From Actinomycetaceae bacterium (GTDB lineage Bacteria; Actinomycetota; Actinomycetes; Actinomycetales; Actinomycetaceae): a stretch of DNA of 64,000 nt. A model generated the notes under the pieces. The model was not told where the DNA came from, ran no database searches, and worked only from the letters and a program-made list of their open reading frames with translations. Positions 26,910-36,400 of this stretch are shown here, in pieces (the first letter of the stretch is position 1; every line of letters begins with the position of its first letter). The translations under genes were made by a program, and so were the position numbers. The stretch is from NCBI GenBank assembly GCA_030537615.1, contig JAUNVP010000006.1:1-64000 (forward strand), read 5' to 3'.

Positions 26910-27111
26910 AATTCGATCGTAGGTACAGGGTTGTGAAAAGGCTATGGTCTGCACTATTTGTTACTGAAGTGCTACGGAGGATCCGGAGTTTTATTGCGGC
27001 TCAGGCAATTATTTCCGTTCATATATAGACGCATCGGACACACTGCGTAACTGAGAAACTGAACTGCTCTGGGAGTAGCATCCGCCCTCGAAAAGCGCAT
27101 TCTCTTCCCCC

Positions 27112-27153
27112 TAGGCTCTGTGCAGCAGCACCTAAAACTGTAAGAGAGCCTAC
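27112..27153. repeat. Dispersed inverted repeat, copy C
   Basis: TAGGCTCT (27112-27119) and AGAGCCTAC (27145-27153) flank about 25 nt. The right arm with its lead-in GTAAGAGAGCCTAC matches the second right arm of copy A. It lies in the gene-free stretch 26955-27364, where I see no coding signal. Confidence 0.55.
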
Positions 27154-27196
27154 ACCGGGTATCTGGACTCACTGTAACTATGAATTCGGGAGTTCA

Positions 27197-27239
27197 AGGC
27201 TCTGCCTAACGAAAATAGTGGCGGCTCAGGAGAGCCTAC
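27197..27239. repeat. Dispersed inverted repeat, copy B
   Basis: AAGGCTCTGCCTA (starting 27197) and AGAGCCTAC (27231-27239) flank about 27 nt. GGCTCTGCCTA, then an A-rich CGAAAA/GAGAAA and GTGG/GTGGG, is shared with copy A 16 kb away. Confidence 0.6.
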
Positions 27240-27364
27240 AACCGCTGACGTCACAGCAGACTCGCGATCACCTTGCGATATCACACAGAAGGCAAGTGGA
27301 AAGGTCCCCGACTCTTACAGTCGAAGACCCTTTAGGAGTTATTTGCCCAACGAGGCGAAATCTG

Positions 27365-27437
27365 TGGAGCTAGGGGGATTCGAACCCCCGACCTTCTCAT
27401 TGCGAACGAGACGCGCTACCAACTGCGCCATAGCCCC
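27365..27437 (-). tRNA. tRNA-Ala (anticodon CGC)
   Basis: 73 nt. The acceptor GGGGCTA pairs with TAGCTCC and discriminator A. D arm GGCGCAGTTGGTAGCGC, anticodon stem TCTCG/TGAGA with loop TTCGCAA (anticodon CGC), and T arm GGGGGTTCGAATCCCCC. CCA is not encoded. Confidence 0.95.
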
Positions 27438-27581
27438 TCGATGCGGGAACTAGCTTAGCACTGTCGCCGTAGCAAACGCACATCAGATACGGTCTATTCG
27501 GCGCGAGATCGTGTCGCATTACTCACGCATCGGCGCCCGAGAGTGTGAAGCCCGCAGACAAAGCGCGGCATCAGTAGCAGA

Positions 27582-28610
27582 TTACTGTGCGCGACGCTGG
27601 TCGAGGATCTCTTCGAGGTTGAAGGCGACAGGTGCCTGGGCGGCCGCTTCTTCCGAAGACACCGCATCCGCGGGAGTGGCAGACGGCGCAACGGGGCGCA
27701 CTGGATTCCAGATTTCTGCCGGGATTTCGTCGGCCTCGTCCTCGGTTTCCTTCGGTTCTTCCGCTACCGCGCGGCGGATGGTGGCATCCGTGGCGTAGAG
27801 CGGTTGCGGAATCGGCTGAGGAGTCCAATCGGATGCGACGGGTTCTTCCGCGGACTCATCGACTGGGGCGATCTCGTCAACCGTCGCGCCAAGAACTTCA
27901 CCCTCGTTAATCTCCACACTCGGTTCAACCGCTTCGGATTCCGTGGAAGGCAGGGGGCGGAATTGAGGTATTTCACGACCCTTTTCTCCACGAAGCTTGC
28001 GGAGCATAAGAGTTTCATATTCTGCGGCGGCCACCGAACGCTGGTAGGCGATGCGGCCTGAAGCAATAACGCCAGACATGAGTGCAACCGGAGCGAGCAA
28101 CCACCACGGGCTGAGTGCGGAGAACCAGGCCGCGATCCCAAAAGCAACCAGGAGCGTCAACGATACTCCCGCGAGAACAAAGCGGCGTTGTCCGGCAGCA
28201 TTTTCACGCGCGATGCGAGCCGCGCGAGCAGCACGCAGTTTGGCAAGCTGGCGAGATGTCGATGGTACGCCGCGACGAATCACACTCCTGGTGTCCTCGG
28301 TGTTCTCACGCATGTCGCGTCCCCCCTCTTCCGCTACCTCGATCTCAATGTCGCGTGCGTCCACGTGAATAATCGGTCGAGGTTCCCTTGGTTGCTCGGT
28401 CAATTGTCTCAAAATAGCAGGCTGTTGGCGCTGTGGCTCGCCGCGCACACTCAAACCGCATTTAGCCGGTTTGACGATAGTGATCCGATCGGAGAACCTG
28501 TCCTCAACCGGAGTTTCCACAATCCGTTGCCGCTTGGTGATGAGTGCAGGAGTGAGGTAGACGGCGACTAAAACCGCCAATGCTACGACAATCCATCCTG
28601 CAAAGCTCAC
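27582..28610 (-). CDS. Membrane protein, probable GlpR-type receptor of the gephyrin-like divisome protein
   Basis: 342 aa. An N-terminal span (about 5-22, GWIVVALAVLVAVYLTPAL), a cytoplasmic charged stretch with VIRRGVPSTSRQLAKLRAARAARIARENAA, two close spans (about 145-190) and a long acidic, Pro-rich tail. Sequence alone gives no enzyme family. The order glpR - acetyltransferase - MoeA-like glp - galU is the one seen in Corynebacterium, where a MoeA-like 'Glp' and a membrane receptor 'GlpR' act in cell division. I assign it mainly on that synteny and topology. A conserved position next to galU supports a housekeeping role. Confidence 0.6.
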   Translation of the reverse strand: MSFAGWIVVALAVLVAVYLTPALITKRQRIVETPVEDRFSDRITIVKPAKCGLSVRGEPQRQQPAILRQLTEQPREPRPIIHVDARDIEIEVAEEGGRDMRENTEDTRSVIRRGVPSTSRQLAKLRAARAARIARENAAGQRRFVLAGVSLTLLVAFGIAAWFSALSPWWLLAPVALMSGVIASGRIAYQRSVAAAEYETLMLRKLRGEKGREIPQFRPLPSTESEAVEPSVEINEGEVLGATVDEIAPVDESAEEPVASDWTPQPIPQPLYATDATIRRAVAEEPKETEDEADEIPAEIWNPVRPVAPSATPADAVSSEEAAAQAPVAFNLEEILDQRRAQ

Positions 28611-28639
28611 GCTCCCATAATTACATCATTGTAATTCGA

Positions 28640-29347
28640 TCACGGGAAGGTCACGGGCGTGTCACCCCACAGGTGACGAACCAGACCTCCTGGCGGCAGT
28701 AATTCTGCGTCCATTGCAAAGATCACGTGATCGGCCCATCGACCGGCAATACACATGTACTTCTTCTTATAGCCCTCTTCGCGCAGTTGTAGTTTTTTGG
28801 CGAGGCCGAGCGAGGGAGTGTTCTCCGGTCGGATATTGATCTCGACGCGGTGCATCCCCAGTTCGCCGATCAATAGATCAATGACAGCAGCTACCGCCAG
28901 ACTGGTGATTCCCAGCCGGGCGAACTCGGACGTAATCCAGTACCCGAGCGTCGTCATATACATTGCGCCACGTACGGTATTTGACGCGGTGACTAGGCCA
29001 ATGACTTCTCCATCGGCCTCAATCATCATCGGTAACGTGATGCCTTGCTCCGCTTCACGCTGAGTCTTGATCCGATATTGCTCAATAGTTGGCAGTTTCT
29101 CCGTGACTCCCGGGGGGAGGGTGGCTTCCCACTGCGCCAACCAATCCCGATCGTGGAGTCGGACGGCCTCCACTCGATCGATGTCGCGCCCAAGGGCGGG
29201 GCTCACTCGTAATTCTGCGATGGCAGAACCTTCGGGGCGGATCAGACCGTGAGCGGCTGGATAGTGCCATGACAGAGTGAGTTGTTCGATGGGAACGCCC
29301 CATACGCGCGAGGGGCGTATTCCTAAATATCGACCAAGCCAACCCAT
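28640..29347 (-). CDS. GNAT-family N-acetyltransferase (RimJ/RimL type)
   Basis: 235 aa. The GNAT core covers about 60-220: motif A-like TLGYWITSEFARLGITSLAVAAVIDL (acetyl-CoA loop with the R/Q-x-x-G pattern present as ARLGIT), MHRVEINIRPENTPSLGLAKKLQL and EEGYKKKYM are typical of RimJ/RimL ribosomal-protein-alanine acetyltransferases. The open frame continues upstream into the glp gene, but ATG 29347 lies just after that gene's stop (29355) and starts a normal-length protein (MGWLGRYLG). Part of the galU-glp-GNAT-glpR run. Actual substrate is unproven. Confidence 0.82.
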   Translation of the reverse strand: MGWLGRYLGIRPSRVWGVPIEQLTLSWHYPAAHGLIRPEGSAIAELRVSPALGRDIDRVEAVRLHDRDWLAQWEATLPPGVTEKLPTIEQYRIKTQREAEQGITLPMMIEADGEVIGLVTASNTVRGAMYMTTLGYWITSEFARLGITSLAVAAVIDLLIGELGMHRVEINIRPENTPSLGLAKKLQLREEGYKKKYMCIAGRWADHVIFAMDAELLPPGGLVRHLWGDTPVTFP

Positions 29348-29354
29348 AGATGCC

Positions 29355-30566
29355 TTAGTCGAGCACCATACAACGTAGCGAGTCTCCGGCGTGCACGTCG
29401 GTGACGTTCTCGGGAACGACCGCGAGCGCATTGGACTCTGCTAGGGCCGAGAGCAATAGTGCTTGCGGTGTGCCCATGACGGTGGCTCGATAGCCGCTGC
29501 GCGGGTCGCCAGAGAGCTTCACGCGAACGAATTCGCGTCGGCCTTTCGGGGAGTACCATCCACGGTCCACACGTGCGAGTACGGTTGGCCGGTTGAGCTG
29601 ACTCCACCCCTGCATCGCGCGCACCGCCGGGCGCACGTAGACTTCAAAAGCGACTTGCGCCGATACCGGGTCGCCGGGGAGGCAGAAAATCGGGGTTCCC
29701 TCACCGACATGCCCGACGCCGAGAATGTGCCCGGGCCAGGCCGCCACTGAATCAAATCGCACGGTGCCAAGCGCGCCGAGCACTTCCCTCACGGTATCGC
29801 CAGAACCGTAGGAAATCCCACCCGTGGTGATGACGAGGTCGGCGCGCACGAGCTGGTCTTCGATGGTTTGCCGCAAGGTTGCGCGCTCATCGGGGACGGC
29901 CGCCACGCGGAAGGTTTGTGCTCCGGCGTCTGCAACTGCCGTCGATAACGCGTGACCGTTGGCGTCAAAAACAGCTCCGGGGCGCGCTTCCTGTCCGGGT
30001 TCGACGATTTCGTCACCGATCGAAATAATGACAACTCGGGGTCTGGGGTGGACCCGGATTCGGTTGCGACCAACCCCGGCGATCAGTGCGATCTGCCGCG
30101 CCCCCAGACGAGCTCCTCGTCGCAATACGATGTCGCCAGCTTTTGCGTCCTGCGCTTGGGGACGAATGTTCTCCCCTGCCTCGGGCCGGGTGGTTACTCG
30201 CACTTGTGCTTCACCGTGGTCGGTAAACTCCAGTGCCACGACCGCTGTGGCCCCCGAGGGGACAGGTGCCCCCGAGGCTATACGAACAGCTCCCCCTCGG
30301 ATATTAGCCATCGGGTCGATCTCTCCGGCCCGCAACTCCGCGAGAACGCGAAGCGTTACGGGGTTTTCCGGGCTAGCTTCGGCGAGATCAGTGTGGGAGA
30401 CCGCATACCCGTCGCAGGCCGCGAGGTCAGCGACGGGTAGGTCGAATGGTGCGATGACATCTTCTGCCAGAACGCACCCGACGGAGTCAGGAAGGAGGAC
30501 GTCGAGCGGCGGTTGCGGCCCGACGGCCTCCTGGCAATCCTGGTAGAAGTTGGCAACTGATCGCAT
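29355..30566 (-). CDS. MoeA/gephyrin-like protein (molybdopterin molybdotransferase or Glp)
   Basis: 403 aa with the whole MoeA layout: domain I/II N-terminal region (DLPVADLAACDGYAV), ASGAPVPSGATAVVALE, the MPT-binding domain III (about 175-315) with VVIISIGDEIVEPGQ, DANGHALSTAV, TTGGISYGSGDTVREVL and CLPGDPVSAQVAFEVYVRP, then domain IV. No other molybdenum-cofactor gene is in the window. In Corynebacterium a MoeA-like protein in this exact neighbourhood (Glp) works in the divisome, and the adjacent glpR-like membrane gene supports that alternative. It overlaps galU by 1 bp at 30566. Confidence 0.85.
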   Translation of the reverse strand: MRSVANFYQDCQEAVGPQPPLDVLLPDSVGCVLAEDVIAPFDLPVADLAACDGYAVSHTDLAEASPENPVTLRVLAELRAGEIDPMANIRGGAVRIASGAPVPSGATAVVALEFTDHGEAQVRVTTRPEAGENIRPQAQDAKAGDIVLRRGARLGARQIALIAGVGRNRIRVHPRPRVVIISIGDEIVEPGQEARPGAVFDANGHALSTAVADAGAQTFRVAAVPDERATLRQTIEDQLVRADLVITTGGISYGSGDTVREVLGALGTVRFDSVAAWPGHILGVGHVGEGTPIFCLPGDPVSAQVAFEVYVRPAVRAMQGWSQLNRPTVLARVDRGWYSPKGRREFVRVKLSGDPRSGYRATVMGTPQALLLSALAESNALAVVPENVTDVHAGDSLRCMVLD

Positions 30567-31495
30567 TAAAGACCCATCTGTTCGATGTACTGCCTCAGTT
30601 CCGGCCCGAAGGTGGGATGTTCGAGGCCAAGAGTAACAAGAGCTTGGAGGTATCCGAGCTTATCGCCGGTATCGAATCGGCGCCCTCGAACGACCACACC
30701 GTGTACTCCGCCACCTTCTTCGGCAGGCACGTCAATGAGTTTGGCGAAAGCGTCGGTGAGCTGGATTTCTCCACCGCGTCCTGGTTCGAGGGTTTCTAAG
30801 ATGGGGAAGATAGCCGGATCGAAGACGTAACGTCCCACCGTCGCATACTTCGACAAAACTTGGTCGATCGGCGGTTTTTCCACCACTCGGTTAAGCCGGT
30901 AAACATCGTCCTCGCCCAGTCCCTCAATGTCACCGAGGCCGGCTTTGTCGAGCGCGACGGGGGTCACATCCGCTGAACCGTAGGCGGTGGCCTGCTCGGG
31001 AGTTACTTCAAGGAGTGCTACCACGCTACCACCGAGCCGTTCGCGGACTTCCAGCATCTTCCGCAAGAGCGGATCTTCGGGGTGCATGAGGTCGTCGGGG
31101 AGCAAAACCGCGAACGGCTGATCGCCCACGTGTTGGCGCGCCTGGTAGACGGCGTGGCCGAGCCCCTTGGGGTGTCCTTGGCGCACTGAGTGAATTCGCG
31201 CGAGACTTTGATAGTGGTTGATCGCTTCGAGTAGCTCAGTCTTGCCACTCGTGGCGAGCGCATCTTCGAGATCGGGAACCGCATCAAAGTGATCATCAAT
31301 TGCGTGTTTCGTCGAGGACGAAATGATGAGTAAATCCGTCAGCCCAGCATCGGTAGCTTCTTGGGCTACGTATTCAATTGCGGGACGATCAACAACCGGA
31401 AGCATCTCTTTCGGGATGGCTTTGGTTGCGGGGAGAAAACGCGTGCCTCTGCCGGCAGCGGGAACGACGCCGTGCGTCACTGATTTTTGTACCAT
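30566..31495 (-). CDS. galU: UTP-glucose-1-phosphate uridylyltransferase
   Basis: 309 aa, normal for GalU, which makes UDP-glucose from UTP and glucose-1-phosphate. N-terminal nucleotide loop GVVPAAGRGTRFLPATKAIPKEMLPVVDRPAIEY (read from residue 9), HSVRQGHPKGLGHAVYQA, LLPDDLMHPEDP, VVEKPPIDQ, GRYVFDPAIFPILE and GGEIQLTDAFAKLI. It leads the leftward galU-glp-acetyltransferase-glpR block and is divergent from the 5-FTHF cyclo-ligase gene with only 65 bp between starts. Confidence 0.95.
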   Translation of the reverse strand: MVQKSVTHGVVPAAGRGTRFLPATKAIPKEMLPVVDRPAIEYVAQEATDAGLTDLLIISSSTKHAIDDHFDAVPDLEDALATSGKTELLEAINHYQSLARIHSVRQGHPKGLGHAVYQARQHVGDQPFAVLLPDDLMHPEDPLLRKMLEVRERLGGSVVALLEVTPEQATAYGSADVTPVALDKAGLGDIEGLGEDDVYRLNRVVEKPPIDQVLSKYATVGRYVFDPAIFPILETLEPGRGGEIQLTDAFAKLIDVPAEEGGGVHGVVVRGRRFDTGDKLGYLQALVTLGLEHPTFGPELRQYIEQMGL

Positions 31496-31560
31496 GCGTC
31501 CAGGTTATATGAGTGAGCCTTCGAACATGGTGTGCTCTGGCACTGTGTCACAATGACACC

Positions 31561-32169
31561 ATGGATCGACGGATTTCCCCTACTCCCCTCAGCAATAACA
31601 CGCGTGGACTGTCGAAGGCCGAATTGCGTCGCCGACTGCGGGTGCAACTGGGCACTGGCCCAGCCATTTCACCTCGTATTCTCGATCTCCTCGATCACCT
31701 GGGGGCCGCGGCAGTGGCATCGTATGAGCCGCTCCCCCACGAACTCAATGTCACCGTGCTTAATGACACTCTCGCCGAGCGCTCGCACTCGCTGTGGTTG
31801 CCTGCCGTTGGGCACGCCACAGGGCCATTGCAGAATCTTCCGCTGGGTTTTCGTCTCGAGAGCGAGGGCGTCGCGCGTCTCGACATCTGTCTCGACGCCA
31901 TGCTACTTCCTGCCCTGGCGATAGATGCTGACGGGGTGCGGCTCGGACAGGGAGGCGGCTGGTATGACCGTGCAATAGCTGCGTTGCGCCTCACGTCCCC
32001 TGATCTGGTCCTCATCGGCTGTGTCCCATCGCAGCGATTTGTCGTCTCCGGAGTCATACCGCGTGAAGACCACGATGTGACGGTCGATTACGTAGTGACC
32101 GAACACGGGTGGGCCCGTTGCGGCCTCGTCCCCAGCAGTGACAATCCACAGGGACAGATTTCCTCGTAG
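31561..32169 (+). CDS. 5-formyltetrahydrofolate cyclo-ligase
   Basis: 202 aa. Converts 5-formyl-THF to 5,10-methenyl-THF with ATP. Seen: the N-terminal LSKAELRRRLRVQLG, a central VASYEPLPHELNV, the substrate strand WLPAVGH, and the family signature RLGQGGGWYDRAIA (Mg-ATP site) followed by IGCVPSQRFV and IPREDHDVTVDYVVTE. ATG 31561 fits the usual N-terminus; the frame is open further up to 31513. The galU/FTHF-cyclo-ligase/SAF/mscL neighbourhood is common in Actinobacteria. Confidence 0.88.
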   Translation: MDRRISPTPLSNNTRGLSKAELRRRLRVQLGTGPAISPRILDLLDHLGAAAVASYEPLPHELNVTVLNDTLAERSHSLWLPAVGHATGPLQNLPLGFRLESEGVARLDICLDAMLLPALAIDADGVRLGQGGGWYDRAIAALRLTSPDLVLIGCVPSQRFVVSGVIPREDHDVTVDYVVTEHGWARCGLVPSSDNPQGQISS

Positions 32170-32201
32170 CCACAGCAATGCGCATCCATAACGATAGGCG
32201 C

Positions 32202-32861
32202 ATGACACAATCTTCACGTTTTTCTCGGATCGGAGCAGGAATTCTCCGTTACCGCATAGCACTCATGGCCTTATGCGTGGGTGTGGCCGTTGCCCTCATC
32301 ACCGCTTCTATCCTCAGCACGCCCTTGCGTCCGGCCGTCGTCGCCACACGACAACTCCATGCCGGAGATATTGTGACCGCGGACGCGGTAGTTGTTCGAG
32401 CCACTGCTCCTCTCATTCCTCCCGATGCAGTAACCGACACGAACTCCCTCATCGGACAACGCACGCTCGTTGATATCCCACCGGGGACTCCCGTGCGCTT
32501 CGCCTACGTACGGCCCCGTGCGCGCGAGCAAAGGACGTTCGACACCATTTCCCTTCCGGTTAATCCGCACACTGCCGGCCTACTCAGCAACGGAGACTAC
32601 ATCGACATCTACGCTCCATCGGAATGTGAGGTCGGGAGTGATTGCGGCGCAGTCATGCTCACTCACCGCGCGCTCGTCTTAGACATCGACCTTCCCGATG
32701 ATTCAGGGTGGAACGGAGCACAATCGGCGAGTCTGGTTATTGGAATCGACCCGGCAGACACTAGCGTAGTCGCTGGAGTGCCCGACCCGACGGTTCTCAC
32801 AATCGTCCTGCTTCCAGGATCAGATCAAGATATCGATTCGGCGGGCCCCTCTCATCCCTAA
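32202..32861 (+). CDS. SAF-domain membrane protein (CpaB/FlgA-like)
   Basis: 219 aa. One N-terminal span (about 19-40, MALCVGVAVALITASIL), then an SAF domain (about 45-115) with VATRQLHAGDIVTADAVVVR and LIGQRTLVDIPPGTPVRF, as in CpaB pilus-assembly and FlgA proteins. The rest is an extracytoplasmic domain of unknown role. No other pilus genes lie nearby. ATG 32202 was preferred to the in-frame ATG 32178 because of the weak ATAGG site upstream; the choice is uncertain. mscL follows 17 bp later, probably on one transcript. Confidence 0.75.
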   Translation: MTQSSRFSRIGAGILRYRIALMALCVGVAVALITASILSTPLRPAVVATRQLHAGDIVTADAVVVRATAPLIPPDAVTDTNSLIGQRTLVDIPPGTPVRFAYVRPRAREQRTFDTISLPVNPHTAGLLSNGDYIDIYAPSECEVGSDCGAVMLTHRALVLDIDLPDDSGWNGAQSASLVIGIDPADTSVVAGVPDPTVLTIVLLPGSDQDIDSAGPSHP

Positions 32862-32878
32862 CTAAACAGGAGTTTGTC

Positions 32879-33286
32879 GTGCTACAAGGGTTCAAGAAGT
32901 TCATCTCCCGCGGTAATGCCATCGATCTTGCAGTCGGGATGGTGGTTGGTGCCGCCTTCACCGGAGTCGTCACTGCAATTGTGGAAAAGGTCCTCGATCC
33001 TTTCGTTGCGGGATTAGTCGGAAAACCCAACTTTGACTCAGTACTAGCATTCACCATTGGCACTGGCGAGAACACCGCGACGGTTCAGCCCGGCGCAGTT
33101 CTTACTGCACTCGTGAATTTCCTCCTGGTCTCTTTCGCCCTGTATATCTTCGTCATCGTCCCAATGAACGCCTGGGCTGAACGTTCGGCTGCCGGCGACG
33201 AACCGGCTGAAGAGTCCCCGTCTCCCGAGCTATCCGTCCTCGCTGAAATCCGCGACCTTCTCGCCGAGGAACGGCGTCCCAACTAA
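32879..33286 (+). CDS. mscL: Large-conductance mechanosensitive channel
   Basis: 135 aa. N-terminal amphipathic helix FKKFISRGNAIDLAVG, first pore helix with VGAAFTGVVTAIVEKVLDP, a periplasmic loop, the second span (about 78-98, AVLTALVNFLLVSFALYIFVIV) and a charged C-terminal helix (LSVLAEIRDLLAEER). It releases solutes when membrane tension rises after osmotic downshock. GTG start with AGGAG 8 nt upstream. Confidence 0.95.
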   Translation: MLQGFKKFISRGNAIDLAVGMVVGAAFTGVVTAIVEKVLDPFVAGLVGKPNFDSVLAFTIGTGENTATVQPGAVLTALVNFLLVSFALYIFVIVPMNAWAERSAAGDEPAEESPSPELSVLAEIRDLLAEERRPN

Positions 33287-33294
33287 CGCAATCG

Positions 33295-33492
33295 TCACCA
33301 GTGGGGCGGCACGTTATCCCGTAGTTCGCGGTCTCGTGCCGACTCCACTTGGGTTTCGCACTCCGCTACTGGCTGCGGAGGGCGCACTGCTTCCCACGAC
33401 GGTTTTTTGCCGCGGGCAATGAGTTGCTGATCGACTCGAGAAACAGCGACCGCGCGGCGCCGCGGCTTCCGTTTCTTCTGTGTTTCACCCAT
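33295..33492 (-). CDS. Small conserved actinobacterial protein
   Basis: 65 aa, basic N-terminus then acidic. The text MGETQKKRKPRRRAVAVSR, DQQLIARGKKPSWEAVRPPQ and the end DNVPPHW recalls a small family I associate with actinobacterial genomes, of unknown function. ATG 33492 overlaps the 3' end of the helicase-like gene by 8 bp, so the two are probably translated in tandem. Confidence 0.65.
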   Translation of the reverse strand: MGETQKKRKPRRRAVAVSRVDQQLIARGKKPSWEAVRPPQPVAECETQVESARDRELRDNVPPHW

Positions 33493-36400
33493 TGCCACTC
33501 GTGCGTCGCACAACATGACGTAACACGGCATCAACTTGGGCGCCGCGTCGAGTCAGACGAAGAACTTGGTGGATTTCCTCCACCATCTCGTCCTCCGATC
33601 GCTCAACACCGTCCGAGCGAATCCACCGTGCAATATCGTCGAGCTGGTCGTCACTGTAGGCGGCGAGCGGCAAACCGATTGCGACCGCAGGCCGTTCGCC
33701 GCGGCTATCAGAATCAACCGGTTGCCAAATAGTCTCTTCTGCAGTTCCGTGGATATCTTCGTCTGCCTGCACTCGAATCTTGCGTTGAGCGGCAGTTTCC
33801 ACCCCCGGTTCATCAGCCTCCGGCGGGCTGGGAACGGGCTCACTCTCGGGTTCGTCATGCTCGGCAGTCGTTTCAGTCTCTTCTGCCGGCGCAGGCTTAG
33901 GCGGCGCTAACTCAGGGTTCTCTGCAATCCGCTCATCAACGGCATCGAGGACGAGATTAACGATCTCATCAGCTTCAGCCTGCGGATCGATAAATACCGC
34001 CATGGCGAGCTCGGTTCGAGTTTTCCACCCGTAGCTTTCCAACAGCGCAGGCCAGTGCCGATCACGACGACGCAAGCTCGGCTCCGCCACGTAGGCGTCA
34101 TCATCGGTTAAAATCGCGACGAGTAGCTCCCCGGGAATCTGGGGGTGGCCAATCGCGAGCGGAATCCGCATCCCACCTTCGACGCCGATATTCGGTATCA
34201 CTGTCAGACCGACGTTATACAAACGGTCAGCGAGGTCGATGAGGAGCTGGTCGGGAGCCCGCTCAGTCGTTGGCCAATCGCTATCGTCAATCTCCGTCGT
34301 CCCCTCCGCGCGAGCCAGCAGGTCGAGCAGGAGACGCGCACCGTCCTCACTGAAACGTTCTCGGTCGAACTCTCCGGGACGCACGCTTGAGACGATCGAT
34401 AGTTCTCCCACTGCGCAACCGAGCACATCGGCAATGCGATCGAGCCCATTTTCGGCTGAAATCTCCCCGAAATCGTGGAGGACGCGGCCGTGCGGAGTCT
34501 TTGCAAAACCAACGGAGAGAATCACCCGATCACGGTAGATCCCCGCTCCTTCACCCGGTGATATGACAGTAAAGTATTCGGGTCTGTCGGGGCGGAAGAA
34601 ATCGACGAGCGCTGGAGAGGACGCTGTCGTTTGACGAATCTGATCGCGGATATGATCGGCATGGAGCTTCCCGAGGGTGACGACGGCGAGCGAATCCTCC
34701 GGCCGCGTCAAGGCATGCTCAACCACGAGATCAACGACGGTGTTCACTTCTTCTTTCGAGGATTCAACCGCAATAGCGTCGGGAGCGGGCATTCCGCGCC
34801 CATGCACGTACTCAATCGTCAGTTTTGAACCGGAGCGAGGCACCGGTACAGAAACCCCCGCATGGCGGACGTTGTAGCGGCTGAACAATTGTCCAACGTA
34901 CTCATTGACTCGAACGGGACCAGGTTTAAGCCGAACCGTCGCAAGTAGTGGCTTGAGCGCGTCAACCGTAGCCGACGACTTCGTCATATCCGCGGTCACG
35001 ATGAGTTGTCGTGCTCGCGCAATGATCGGAATCAGCTCCGAGAGGGGAAGTGAATCGACGTCGTCAATGACTACAAGATCGACTGGTTCATCGAGTGGGC
35101 ACACCGCCGGTACGAGGACCGGCGCGCTCATGACGATCGGGAAGAGTGTGCGTGCGAGTGTCGAGTGACTGTAGATCGCAATGGGGTCGATATTCGCAGC
35201 GGGGATGACATCGCGCAGTTCCTTCTCGCCGTCATAGTGGCGAGCGAGAACATCACCGTACTGACGTCGGATGGTATCGGCAGCGACAGCATGGAGTGAC
35301 TGCGTGTGGGCGTAGTCGAGTCGTCGTAGCTCTGCAATGAGACCGTGGAGTTTAGCGGGGTTAAACCCGTTAAGGCTCGGTTTCTCTTCAATCATGATCG
35401 CCAGCGCCGATGCCCACCACGCAAGATCGAGTTCTTTTTCAACAAGCGACGCAGGAACGTGGCGTTTACGCAAATCTTTGACGAGCGGATCGAGGCCGAA
35501 CGTGTGCAATGTCTTTAACGTTTCGAGGAGCTGGGGAATTTGCGCTGCTCCTGCCGGATCTGACGCGAGCCGCTCCAGCAAGAGGGAGAGCTCACTGATC
35601 TCCATTCGTGTCAGATCACCATACGCGGTTCCCAAATGGGGATTAAGCTTCTCTAAATCAACGCGCACTCGCGCAACGTGCTCGGCCATCTCGTCGAGGT
35701 TTGCGGGAAGTTTTGGCCACCCTCCGGCTTCGCAATGACGCCGCCACACTTCGCGTTGTTTTTGTACCTTGCGTAGTTCAGCATTGAGGTCCTGGACGTA
35801 TCGGCCTGGACGCAGCAGATCCTTCGCCTGCTTTTTCAGTCGGTTGCGCACCGAGCGCTTCATATCGAAACCGTGCTCACGTCGCCACTGTTTCGACGAG
35901 GTGGCAATCACCATGTCGGCCGCGGAACGCTCGAAAATCGCCGGTTGGAAAACGTCGAGTGCCTCTCGAATTCCATCGAGCATGCGAAGCTGTTCCTCCC
36001 ACGCGGCAAACGTCGACGCGGGGTTGAGGCCAGTTTGCCCGGCAGTTGCAGTCATATTGACACGGACCGTGGGGATGGACTCCTCGGCGAGACGTTTGAC
36101 TCGCTCGAGCACCGGTCCCACTTGTTCCGCTGTGGAAATCACGGCGCCGAACCACGTGTCGTGCGCAGATGACGGTGAGAACATTCCCTGCGTAGCTGCT
36201 TCGTGTAACGCAGCTTTCGCCCGGTCCTCATCGTCCTTGGAGAGTTTGGTCAACGTGTCGGCGTTAAAACGCACTTTGGTTCTCGGCCCCGGCCTCATCG
36301 ACATGAGGTCAGTGAGCACCTGCAGGGCATCGTGTGCACTCACCGCCCACGTCGGGTGCGGACGGTGAAGTTCTTCGGTATGCGCGGAAAGAGTGTCGCG

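Noticed and set aside
26972-27172. A 66-codon minus-strand frame
   Set aside because: No ribosome binding site, overlaps the dispersed repeat copy C, no recognisable motif.
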